The position numbers and the translations under genes are program-made. 64,000 nucleotides of DNA, taken from the NCBI RefSeq assembly GCF_022829465.1, contig NZ_JAKSXZ010000143.1, positions 46,503 to 110,502 on the forward strand, read 5' to 3'. The notes beneath the pieces are model-generated. The model was not told where the DNA came from. It saw only the letters and a list, made by a program, of their open reading frames with translations, and made no database searches. Shown here piece after piece: positions 24,800-32,417 of the stretch (its first letter is position 1; every line of letters begins with the position of its first letter). The DNA comes from Methylobacterium sp. J-067 (GTDB lineage: Bacteria > Pseudomonadota > Alphaproteobacteria > Rhizobiales > Beijerinckiaceae).

Positions 24800-25792
24800 T
24801 CAGGCGCTCAGGCGGTGGGCGGCTGCCGCGTCCCAGCCGAGCGGCACGGTCTGCCCCAGGGCGAGGGGACGGCCCGCATAGGCGCCGTCCGCGATCACCG
24901 CCGTGAGGGCGGCGGGTGCGCCGCCGCCGAGGCCGTCGGCCTCGAAGCCCACATGCACGCTGGTGCCCTGGTATTCGATGGACACGACCTTGGCCGGCAC
25001 CGCTTCGACGCCGGCCTCCGGGCCGAGGCGCATCCTGTCGGCGCGCACGGCGATCTCGGTGGCGTCTTGCAGGCGGATGACGTTGTGGCCGCCGATGAAG
25101 CGGGCGACGAAGGCGGTGGCCGGGCGCTCGAACACCGTGCGCGGGTCGGCGGCCTGCTCGATGCGGCCGCCGTTCATCACCACCACGAGGTCGGAGAGGG
25201 CCATCGCCTCCTCCTGGCTGTGGGTGACGTGGATGAAGGTGAGGCCGAGCTCGGCCTGGATCCGCTTCAGCTCCGTCCGCATCCGCACCCGCAGGAATGG
25301 GTCGAGGGCCGAGAGCGGCTCGTCGAGGAGGAGCACCTTGGGGCCGGTGACGAGGGCGCGGGCGAGCGCCACCCGCTGCTGCTGGCCGCCGGAAAGCTGG
25401 GCCGGCAGGCGCTCGGCGAGGTGGGCCATCTGCACGAGGTCGAGCATGGCGAGGGCCTTCGCCCGCCGCTCGGCCTTGCCAACGCCGCGCATCCGCAGGC
25501 TGAAGGCGACGTTGTCCCGGCAGTTGAGATGCGGGAACAGGGCGTAGCTCTGGAACATCATCGCGGTGCCGCGCTCGGCCGGCGTCGCGTCGCCCACCGC
25601 CTTCGGGCCGATGACCACGTCGCCGGACGAGACCGTCTCGTGCCCGCCGATCATCCGCAGGGTCGTGGTCTTGCCGCAGCCCGAAGGGCCGAGCAGGCAG
25701 CAATAGGCCCCCGACCGGACCTTCAGGTCGATGCCGTCCACCGCCACGGTCTGGCCGTAGCGCTTGGTCAGCCTGATCAGCTCCACATCCAT
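24800..25792 (-). CDS. ABC transporter ATP-binding protein, PotA-like
   Basis: This 330-residue ATPase has Walker A (GPSGCGKTTT, residue 36 on), the Q loop (FQSYALFPHL), the signature LSGGQQQR, Walker B (VLLLDEPLSALD) and the switch His (HVTHSQEEAM). A TOBE-like C-terminal domain (about 245-325) follows. It powers the adjacent permeases. GGGGAGA precedes ATG 25792. The 36-bp gap to the next gene holds no terminator. Confidence 0.9.
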   Translation of the reverse strand: MDVELIRLTKRYGQTVAVDGIDLKVRSGAYCCLLGPSGCGKTTTLRMIGGHETVSSGDVVIGPKAVGDATPAERGTAMMFQSYALFPHLNCRDNVAFSLRMRGVGKAERRAKALAMLDLVQMAHLAERLPAQLSGGQQQRVALARALVTGPKVLLLDEPLSALDPFLRVRMRTELKRIQAELGLTFIHVTHSQEEAMALSDLVVVMNGGRIEQAADPRTVFERPATAFVARFIGGHNVIRLQDATEIAVRADRMRLGPEAGVEAVPAKVVSIEYQGTSVHVGFEADGLGGGAPAALTAVIADGAYAGRPLALGQTVPLGWDAAAAHRLSA

Positions 25793-25863
25793 GCCATTCT
25801 CCCCGCATCCAGCCCAGCAAGGGACGGGCCAGTCGGCCCCCGAGCGGGCCGGGAATCGGGCGA

Positions 25864-27285
25864 TCAGAGCGGGGGTGTGGCCTGCACGGACCGGTCGATC
25901 ACCCGGCCCCGTCCGGGCTCGCCGACGACCCGGCCGTCCTCGGCCACGACCTCGCCGCGGGCGAGGGTCATCACTGGCCAGCCCGTCACCGGGAATCCCT
26001 CCCAGGGGGTGTAGTCCGCGCCATGGTGGAGGTTGGCCTGCGTGATCGTCTCCTTCCGGTTCGGGTCCCACAGGGTCAGGTCCGCGTCGAAGCCAACGCC
26101 GATGGAGCCCTTGCGCGGATAGAGGCCGTAGAGCTTGGCGTGGTTCGTCGCGGTCAGTTCCACGAAGCGGTTCAGGGAGAGGCGCCCGGCCGAGACGCCC
26201 TCGGAGAACAGGATCGGCAGCCGGGTCTCGATGCCGGGGATGCCGTTGGGGACGTAGCGGAAGGACTCCTTCGCCCGTGGGTTCAGCTTGCCCTGCGGGT
26301 CGTCGTAGCGGAACGGGCAATGGTCCGAGGAGACGATCTCGAACACGCCCCCCTGCAGCCCGCGCCAGATTGCGGCCTGGCTCGCCGTATCGCGGGGCGG
26401 GGGCGAGCAGACGTATCTCGCCCCCGCCATCGGGTCGGCCTCGCCCCGGCCCTTCAGGTCTTCGGCGGTGAGGGTGAGGTATTGCGGGCAGGTCTCGGCG
26501 TGGATCTTCAGACCCCGGGCGCGGGCCCAGGCGATCTGCTCCATCGCCTGCTCCCCCGAGACGTGGACGATGACGATGGGCAGGTCCACGAGCTCGGCGT
26601 GGGAGATCGCCCGGTGCGCCGCCTCGCGCTCCACCAGTTCCGGCCGCGACAGGGCGTGGCCGTAGGGCGCCGTCTGCCCGGCCCGCTCCAGCTTCTCGCT
26701 CATGTAGCGGATGGTGTCGTAGCCCTCGGCATGGACCATCACGCGGGCGCCCTCCCGGCGGGCGAGGTCGAACACGTCGAGGATCTGCCGGTCGTTCAGG
26801 ACGAGGTCGTCGTAGGTCATGAAGACCTTGAACGAGGTGTAGCCCTCCGCGATCAGGGCCGGCAGCTCCTGGCCGAGCACCGCCGGGGTCGGATCCGAGA
26901 CGATGAGATGGATCGCCACGTCGATGTGGCATTGGCCCTCGGCGAGCGCCCGGTAGGCGTGGGTCGCCTGCCGCAGGGACGCGCCCCGGGGCTGGAGGGC
27001 GAAGGGCATCACGCAGGTGTTGCCGCCGGCCGCCGCCGCCCGTGTCGCGGAGGCGAAGTCGTCGGCCATGACGATGCCGGGCGCGGAGGCCTGCGCGATG
27101 TGGACGTGGCTGTCGATGCCCCCCGGCAGCACGAGGAGGCCGGAGGCGTCGACGGTGCGGGCGGCATCGGTGATCCGCTCGGCCACGGCGGCGATGCGCC
27201 CGTCGCGGATGCCGATATCGGCGCGCAGGGTGTCGGCGGCGGTCACCACCGTGCCGTTGCGGATGGCGAGGTCGAACTCGGGCAC
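25864..27285 (-). CDS. Hydantoinase/dihydropyrimidinase-family amidohydrolase
   Basis: This 473-residue enzyme has the cyclic-amidohydrolase pattern: GGIDSHVHI (first metal-binding pair), FKVFMTYDD (the lysine that is carbamylated), VMVHAEG, IVHVSGEQA and the aspartate in SSDHCPF. It should hydrolyse an internal amide of a five- or six-membered ring such as hydantoin or dihydropyrimidine. The substrate-recognition Tyr near YTSF fits the dihydropyrimidinase set. It begins 4 bp after the ring-opening amidohydrolase, so the two enzymes probably act in the same path. Whether it acts before or after that enzyme is not shown by sequence. Confidence 0.88.
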   Translation of the reverse strand: MPEFDLAIRNGTVVTAADTLRADIGIRDGRIAAVAERITDAARTVDASGLLVLPGGIDSHVHIAQASAPGIVMADDFASATRAAAAGGNTCVMPFALQPRGASLRQATHAYRALAEGQCHIDVAIHLIVSDPTPAVLGQELPALIAEGYTSFKVFMTYDDLVLNDRQILDVFDLARREGARVMVHAEGYDTIRYMSEKLERAGQTAPYGHALSRPELVEREAAHRAISHAELVDLPIVIVHVSGEQAMEQIAWARARGLKIHAETCPQYLTLTAEDLKGRGEADPMAGARYVCSPPPRDTASQAAIWRGLQGGVFEIVSSDHCPFRYDDPQGKLNPRAKESFRYVPNGIPGIETRLPILFSEGVSAGRLSLNRFVELTATNHAKLYGLYPRKGSIGVGFDADLTLWDPNRKETITQANLHHGADYTPWEGFPVTGWPVMTLARGEVVAEDGRVVGEPGRGRVIDRSVQATPPL

Positions 27286-27289
27286 GGCG

Positions 27290-28396
27290 TCAGTTCCTCA
27301 CGCGGGCGATGATGGCCACCGGGCCGCCGCCGTCCGGACCCTGATGCTCGGCGCCGCCGGAGACGAACAGATCCGTCCGGCCGAGGGCGGCGGCGGCCAC
27401 CCCGCCCACCAGGGCGCGGGCGTGCCGGGTGGCGTTGATGTCGCTGTCGTCGTTCATGATGTGGCGCCGCCCCCGGATCAGGCCGTCGTGGGACGGCTCG
27501 GCCTTGGCGAGCAGGGCGATCACCCGCACCGACGCCTCCGGCGGCAGCTGCCCCGCCCCCGGCAAGCCGAGATCGGTGAGCACCCCCAGGATCGCGGACA
27601 GGTCGATGCCGTCTTCCATGACCCGGTGGGCGATGGCGAGGGAGCCGGTCCAGCCCGGCGCGTTGCCGAGCACGATGATCTCGTTGCGCATCAGTTCGAT
27701 CCCCGCCGAGGCGCTGGCGCGGCCGGAGAAGAGGTCGCGCCGGGCGCCGATGGCCGAATCCGAGAGCGCGTCGCGATCGACCTCTCCCAGGGCGACGGCG
27801 ATGCCCAGCGCCGAGGCGCCCCGGGACAGGCCCATCGAGGCGTAGGTGTCGTGCGTCGCGACGCTGTGGCCCCGGGCGGCGGCTTCGGCGATCCGGGCGC
27901 TCGTCAGCAGCGGGCACTTCACCTGCACGAAATGCACGTCGGCGGGGTCGGTGAGCCCCGCCTCGGCCATGGCCCGGCCGACCGCCGCCGCGGTCGCCTC
28001 GACCTGCGCCATCCGGCCGATCTCCTCCGGCCGGAACTCCGGGGTGAAGGCCGTGCCGATGGCCAGCGCCCTCCCCTCCCCCGCCGCAGGGCCCTCCCGC
28101 CGGGCGAGGACGAGGAAATGCGGCGACAGCCCGCCCTCCGTGCCGCCGGACATGACGAGGGCGATCCGGGTTCCGACCTCCGCCGCCGTGCAGCCGATGG
28201 CGCCGGCGAGCGCCGTCTCCAGCGCCATCACCGCGAGTTGGCGGGTGAAGTCGTTCACGCAGCCATTGCCCTCGGTCTTGCCGAAGATCGCGACGATCTC
28301 GGTTGCGCCCACCGCCCCGGAGCTGACGAGGTCCATCACCCCGGAGACATCGGCGGGATGCTGCGCGGGCACGCGGAAGACGAGGCATTCGGGCAT
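27290..28396 (-). CDS. Ring-opening amidohydrolase (barbiturase/cyanuric acid hydrolase family)
   Basis: This 368-residue protein belongs to the rare AtzD/TrzD/barbiturase fold with three-fold internal symmetry. The three Lys/Ser elements are visible: FGKTEGNG with SGGTEGG, VQVKCPLLT with SASAGIELM, and LLAKAEPSHDG with VSGGAEHQGP. The family opens s-triazine or pyrimidine rings such as cyanuric acid or barbiturate; the local hydantoinase favours a pyrimidine-like substrate, but the choice cannot be made by eye. It is the first gene of the operon. ATG 28396 gives the family's usual length. Confidence 0.87.
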   Translation of the reverse strand: MPECLVFRVPAQHPADVSGVMDLVSSGAVGATEIVAIFGKTEGNGCVNDFTRQLAVMALETALAGAIGCTAAEVGTRIALVMSGGTEGGLSPHFLVLARREGPAAGEGRALAIGTAFTPEFRPEEIGRMAQVEATAAAVGRAMAEAGLTDPADVHFVQVKCPLLTSARIAEAAARGHSVATHDTYASMGLSRGASALGIAVALGEVDRDALSDSAIGARRDLFSGRASASAGIELMRNEIIVLGNAPGWTGSLAIAHRVMEDGIDLSAILGVLTDLGLPGAGQLPPEASVRVIALLAKAEPSHDGLIRGRRHIMNDDSDINATRHARALVGGVAAAALGRTDLFVSGGAEHQGPDGGGPVAIIARVRN

Positions 28397-28688
28397 GGGG
28401 AACCGGATCGGGGTGAGACGGAGCGCGGCCCCGTCACCCGTCCGCGCGACAAGCGGCGGGAGGGGCTGGCACGGCCGGGACTGGCCCTCGCGGGCAAGCA
28501 CGAAGCGGACCATCGTCCGTGAAGCGGGGGGCTCCGCCGGGGCCAGGTTTCCCTAACCGGGGCTGAACGGCGCGGTTCAGGACCGATTTCGACAACGTGA
28601 TCCATCAATCGGGCTCACCCGGCGATCCCGGAGTGACCTCGCACGTTCGATACCCCGGCGTAGCGATGCGCCCTTCCTTGAGGAATGG
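28397..28688. other. Divergent intergenic region, no clear signal
   Basis: This gap separates the leftward ring-opening operon from the rightward secreted protein gene and must hold its promoter. It is GC-rich throughout. No inverted repeat longer than 5 bp and no convincing -35/-10 pair was found by eye. Confidence 0.4.
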
Positions 28689-29018
28689 ATGATGACGAAG
28701 ACCGCCGCCCTGCTCGGCGCCACCGCGCTGCTGTTCGCCACCGCCGCTGTGGCGCAGCCGGCCCCGCCCCCGCCCGACGGCCCGCGCGGCCGCGCCGAGG
28801 CCCCGCCCCCGCCCCCCGGCGGTCCCCGTCGCGGCCCGGACGCCCCTCCCCCTCCCCCGCCGCCGCCCCCGTCGAAGGGCGCGCACTTCAATTTCGAGCG
28901 GGGCGACGCGCGCATCGATGTGAAATGCGCCGACGACGAGCCGATGAAGGCCTGCGCCGACATCACGCTGCAGCTCCTCGACAAGCTCTCGACCCTCAAG
29001 CCCGCCGACGCGCGCTGA
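28689..29018 (+). CDS. Secreted proline-rich small protein
   Basis: This 109-residue protein has a Sec signal peptide (MMTKTAALLGATALLFATAAVA), a long Pro/Gly/Arg linker (about residues 24-65) with runs of five to nine prolines, and a small C-terminal domain (about 66-105) with two cysteines (VKCADDEPMKACADIT) that could form a disulfide. It is probably periplasmic or envelope-linked. No function is known. Its proline codons make a very C-rich stretch at 28755-28870. Confidence 0.7.
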   Translation: MMTKTAALLGATALLFATAAVAQPAPPPPDGPRGRAEAPPPPPGGPRRGPDAPPPPPPPPPSKGAHFNFERGDARIDVKCADDEPMKACADITLQLLDKLSTLKPADAR

Positions 29019-29032
29019 CACCGAATCCGACA

Positions 29033-29056
29033 GGGCCGCGTAGTCCGTGGCGGCCC
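29033..29056 (+). terminator. Hairpin after the secreted protein gene
   Basis: GGGCCGC-N10-GCGGCCC forms a 7-bp stem 14 bp past the stop codon. It is followed by gcatcccctttgg with only a short T-run, so termination may be partial. Confidence 0.35.
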
Positions 29057-29083
29057 GCATCCCCTTTGGAGAACACCACTCAC

Positions 29084-29509
29084 ATGAACGACACGCAGGA
29101 AGTCTCAGGGACGGTTTGGGCCGTCTTCGGCCATCGCCTGGCCATCGAGGGAACCGGGGGGCGCTTCCTCGCCGACCTCGGCCCGAAAGGCGCGGAGGGC
29201 CTGACGGTCGCCGTTGGCGACACGGTCTCCCTCAAGGGCGAGCGCAAGCCGACTGAGATCAAGGTGACGTCCATCACCCTGAACCAGGACGCCGCCCGCG
29301 CAATCACATGGCCGGCGAAGCCGGATCAGGACGAGGCCGACCCGTCCGCCGCCATCGCGGCGGCGAAGGATGAGGGATACGCCGTCGAGGGCGAGCCGAA
29401 GCGCAAGCCCAAGCACTTCGAGATCGTCGGCACGAAGGACGGAGGCCGCCACGAACTCCACGTCGCGTTCGACGGCACGATCCGCAAAGTGAAGCCCGTC
29501 GCCGCCTGA
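29084..29509 (+). CDS. Hypothetical protein, two small beta-rich modules
   Basis: This 141-residue cytoplasmic or periplasmic protein has no signal peptide. Residues 5-70 look like a small beta-barrel (EVSGTVWAVFGHRLAIEG), a charged linker follows, and residues 105-141 (KPKHFEIVGTKDGGRHELHV) resemble a PepSY-like strand-helix-strand element. No family was recognised with confidence. A strong hairpin lies 11 bp beyond its stop. Confidence 0.65.
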   Translation: MNDTQEVSGTVWAVFGHRLAIEGTGGRFLADLGPKGAEGLTVAVGDTVSLKGERKPTEIKVTSITLNQDAARAITWPAKPDQDEADPSAAIAAAKDEGYAVEGEPKRKPKHFEIVGTKDGGRHELHVAFDGTIRKVKPVAA

Positions 29510-29519
29510 GGCGGCACAA

Positions 29520-29554
29520 CCGTGCCCGGGCCGGCGTTCCGTCCCCGGGCACGG
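29520..29554 (+). terminator. Strong hairpin after the hypothetical gene
   Basis: CCGTGCCCGGG and CCCGGGCACGG pair over 11 bp with a 13-base loop. No long T-run follows, but the position between two same-strand genes fits a terminator or an RNA-stability element. Confidence 0.5.
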
Positions 29555-29578
29555 CAGAGTTGAGGGAGCGAGAACGCG

Positions 29579-30100
29579 TTGGAAGTCATCCACGACGACC
29601 CGCCGATGCCGCAGGAGATCGCGAACGGGTTCTACCCGGCGTTCGAGGGGCGATGGCGCAGGGCGGAACTCGCGGGGCGGTTCATCATGCTCGGCTTCGT
29701 CCTCGTCTGCGCCGCCGGCCTCCTCGGGCACGGCCCGTTCAGCGAGCGTGAACTCGCCAACGGCGACGGGTCGATCCGCATCCACTACGAGCCGGTCGTG
29801 CGGTTCGGCGCCCCCACGATCATCCGCTTCGACACGCGGGTCCCGCCCGGCGGCGATCAGGTCGCCGTGACCATCGCCAAGGATCTCGTCGATCAGTTCG
29901 GGCTGGAGAGCATCACGCCGCGACCCGCCACCTGGCAGGTCGCGGGCGGCGGCATCCGGCTCGTCTTCCCGGTCCAGGCCGGGGAGCGCCACGCCCTGAT
30001 CCGCTTCACGGGGTCGCCAGCCTTCCGGGGCGGGGTGAACCTCACCGCCCGCCTCGATGCGGGCGAGACCCTGTCCTGGTCGCAATACGCGGTGCCGTAG
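29579..30100 (+). CDS. Hypothetical single-pass membrane protein
   Basis: This 173-residue protein has one hydrophobic helix (FIMLGFVLVCAAGLLG, about residues 35-51) near the N-terminus and a beta-rich extracytoplasmic part. A GAGGGAGCGAG stretch lies before TTG 29579, which was taken as the start; ATG 29606 (residue 10) is an alternative. It is 2 bp upstream of the DUF421 gene and likely co-translated with it, so it may be its partner. Function unknown. Confidence 0.65.
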   Translation: MEVIHDDPPMPQEIANGFYPAFEGRWRRAELAGRFIMLGFVLVCAAGLLGHGPFSERELANGDGSIRIHYEPVVRFGAPTIIRFDTRVPPGGDQVAVTIAKDLVDQFGLESITPRPATWQVAGGGIRLVFPVQAGERHALIRFTGSPAFRGGVNLTARLDAGETLSWSQYAVP

Positions 30101-30102
30101 CC

Positions 30103-30552
30103 ATGAACACCGTCCTCAAGGCCGCCGCCGCCTATCTCGTTGTCCTGTTCGTCATCCGGCTGATCGGCCGGCGCACGGCCAGCCAGCAGGCGCCCATCGA
30201 CATGGTGGTGCTGTTCCTGTTCGGCGGCCTGAGCGTCAGCGCCATCCTGGGGGACGACCATTCGTTCACGGGCGCCATGAGCGCGCTGTTCACCGTCGGG
30301 CTGATGCACGTCTCGGTGTCGTGGCTGAAGCTGCGCTTTGTCTGGTTCGAGCGCATCGTCGATGGCACGCCCATCGTCGTCTATCGCGACGGCGATTGGG
30401 ACGAGACCAACATGCGGCGCCTGCGCATGCAGCAGGCCGACGTGCGCACGGCGGCCCGCCAGCAGGGGCTCGACGACCTGCAGAAGGTCGCCGTCGCCAT
30501 CGTTGAACGGGACGGCAAGGTCTCCGTGATCGAGAAGGAGCAGGCCGCCTAG
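30103..30552 (+). CDS. DUF421/YcaP-like membrane protein
   Basis: This 149-residue protein has three N-terminal hydrophobic segments (from AAYLVVLFVIRLIGRR to TVGLMHVSVSWLKLRF) and a soluble C-terminal domain (about residues 83-149) with the family signature LVxDGTPxxV-like IVDGTPIVVYRDG. DUF421 proteins are common in bacterial envelopes; a role in spore or stress physiology is known for some, but none is established here. It overlaps the convergent DUF1236 gene end by 4 bp. Confidence 0.82.
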   Translation: MNTVLKAAAAYLVVLFVIRLIGRRTASQQAPIDMVVLFLFGGLSVSAILGDDHSFTGAMSALFTVGLMHVSVSWLKLRFVWFERIVDGTPIVVYRDGDWDETNMRRLRMQQADVRTAARQQGLDDLQKVAVAIVERDGKVSVIEKEQAA

Positions 30553-30962
30553 TCGATGACCTCGACCACACGGCGCGTGCGCGGGTCCACCAGCACCGGG
30601 TGGTCGTTCACGACCGTGTAGTTGTAGCTCGGCAGGGCGAATTCGGGGGGCACGTCGTAATAGACGACGCCGTCCTCCGGCAGGACGGTGCCCACGCTCA
30701 CCCGGCCCGGATAGGCGAAGGACGGACGGCGCTCGCCCGTGGCGTAGATGCGGAAGCGCTCGCGCCGGTCGATGCCGAGGATGCCGTTGGCCGTGCCCAC
30801 CGCCGCCCCGACCGCACCGCCGACGACGGCGCCGAGCGGGCCGGCGATCATCTCGCCCCGGTTCGCCCCGTCCCGGGCGCCGCGTTCGAGCCCCTGGGCG
30901 TGCGCGGCCCCCGTCCAGGCCAGGGTCGCCGCCATCGCGGCCCATGCGAGTTTGCTGGTCAT
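30549..30962 (-). CDS. DUF1236 domain protein, secreted
   Basis: This 137-residue protein has a signal peptide (MTSKLAWAAMAATLAWTGAAHA), a glycine/alanine-rich middle (PLGAVVGGAVGAAVGTANG) that may insert in a membrane or pack as a glycine zipper, and a C-terminal DUF1236 module (about 85-137; YYDVPPEFALPSYNYTVVN). DUF1236 is frequent in rhizobia and methylobacteria and has no known function. It starts at ATG 30962. Confidence 0.82.
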   Translation of the reverse strand: MTSKLAWAAMAATLAWTGAAHAQGLERGARDGANRGEMIAGPLGAVVGGAVGAAVGTANGILGIDRRERFRIYATGERRPSFAYPGRVSVGTVLPEDGVVYYDVPPEFALPSYNYTVVNDHPVLVDPRTRRVVEVID

Positions 30963-31007
30963 CGTCGTTCCCCAAAGTGCCGGCGAGCCCGGCCTCGTCG
31001 TCGTGTG

Positions 31008-32273
31008 TCAGCGCGCCCCGGTCATGGCCTGCACCGGTGCGCCGGCGAGGTCGACCGTGGAGCCGACCGTGTCCCGGAGCCCCGAGCCGACATGGGACAG
31101 GTGCTCGCCGTAGGTCTCGCGGGTCTGCGGATCGACGAGGGCCACCGGGGCCGCGACCGCCAGGGCCGCGCCGGTCGCCACCGTGGAGGCGGCGCCGGCC
31201 GCCGTGCTCACCAGCCTGTCGCCGATGCCGATCTGCCCGTCCGAGATTGGTTGGCCGTCGGCGAGGCGCTTGCCCAGCAGGGCGACCACGTCCCCGGAGG
31301 CGAACTTGCCGTGATTGAGCGGATCGTCGCCCTTTACGGTCGAGAGGTTCAGGACGCCGATGTTCTGGCGCTCCAGCTCGGACTTGTACGGCTCGGCCGC
31401 CGGGTCGATGGCCCCGAGGCGCACGCTGTCGCCCCAGACGAGCCGGGACACCGCCAGGGCCTGGTCGTCGCCGGACACCATCAGGGTCAGCCGAGGCCGG
31501 TTCGGGCCCATGTCGCGGAACGCCTCGCGGGCGAGGTCCATGTCCACGTCCGGCGCGGCGAGGATGACGTTGCGGATCTTGGGGGCGACCCGCCGGTCGC
31601 GGATGGCCATCTGGCGCAGGCTCTCCAGGGTCAGCCAGTTGCCCATGGAATGGGCGAGCACCGTGACCTCGCCGACATTCGGGTCCCGGGCGAGATCCCT
31701 CAGCACGGTTTCCAGGCCGTTGCGGGAGAAGTTGGTGCTCTCCCGGTCGTAGCCGTAGGCGAGGACGGAGCCCTTGGACGGCCACGTGAACAGCACCGGG
31801 GCCACCTCGGCCCCGGAATCGTGCACGATCTGCGCGAACCGGAAGACGGCATCCTCGAACTTGTTGTTGAAGCCGTGGACGAACACCATGACATGGCGCT
31901 TGGCCCCGCGCCGGACGGCCCGGCCGGTCCAGGCGGGGACGTCGGCCCGCGCGACCGGCTCGACCCGGAGCGCGACAAAATCGGTGGCGGGGTTTCCGGG
32001 CAGCGTCCGGGGCCATTGCACGGAACCGGGCTGGCGTGTCCCATCGGGCGGGATGGATACGGACAGGTCCGTGTACGTCACGGCGTCGCCGCGCTCGCCG
32101 GAGAACAGCACGCCACGGTCGGAGGCGGATTTGCGGGTGGTCGCGACCAGCATGTCGACCCGCGAGGTGCCGGGGACGGTCTCGACGGCGGAGACGGGAA
32201 GCAGCACCCCGGTCGGGCGGCCGGCGCACCCGGCCAGCAGCGTGAGGGCGGCGACGGCCGCGACTCCCCGCAT
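31008..32273 (-). CDS. DUF900-type alpha/beta hydrolase lipoprotein
   Basis: This 421-residue protein starts MRGVAAVAALTLLAGCAG, a lipoprotein signal with the lipobox LLAGC. The hydrolase domain (about 120-330) has FVHGFNNKFEDAVFRFAQ and the nucleophile motif VLAHSMGNWL, both typical of the DUF900 esterase group. The C-terminal 80 residues are small-residue rich and may attach to a membrane. It is probably an envelope esterase or acyl-transfer protein. ATG 32273 was chosen for its G-rich ribosome-binding site and correct lipobox distance. Confidence 0.82.
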   Translation of the reverse strand: MRGVAAVAALTLLAGCAGRPTGVLLPVSAVETVPGTSRVDMLVATTRKSASDRGVLFSGERGDAVTYTDLSVSIPPDGTRQPGSVQWPRTLPGNPATDFVALRVEPVARADVPAWTGRAVRRGAKRHVMVFVHGFNNKFEDAVFRFAQIVHDSGAEVAPVLFTWPSKGSVLAYGYDRESTNFSRNGLETVLRDLARDPNVGEVTVLAHSMGNWLTLESLRQMAIRDRRVAPKIRNVILAAPDVDMDLAREAFRDMGPNRPRLTLMVSGDDQALAVSRLVWGDSVRLGAIDPAAEPYKSELERQNIGVLNLSTVKGDDPLNHGKFASGDVVALLGKRLADGQPISDGQIGIGDRLVSTAAGAASTVATGAALAVAAPVALVDPQTRETYGEHLSHVGSGLRDTVGSTVDLAGAPVQAMTGAR

Positions 32274-32417
32274 GGTCCCCCCTCTTCCCAAGAACGTCAC
32301 GTACACCGGCATCCCCGCGACACACCTCGGTAAGGCAGGGCGGGATAATGGTTTACCAAATCCTACCCGGACCCGGATGACCCACGATTGCGGCGGCGCC
32401 GGGTCCGGCGGCGGGGT

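Noticed and set aside
28755..28870. C-rich repeat as a CRISPR-like or satellite array
   Set aside because: It is only proline and glycine codon runs in the linker of a secreted protein; there is no constant repeat-spacer pattern.
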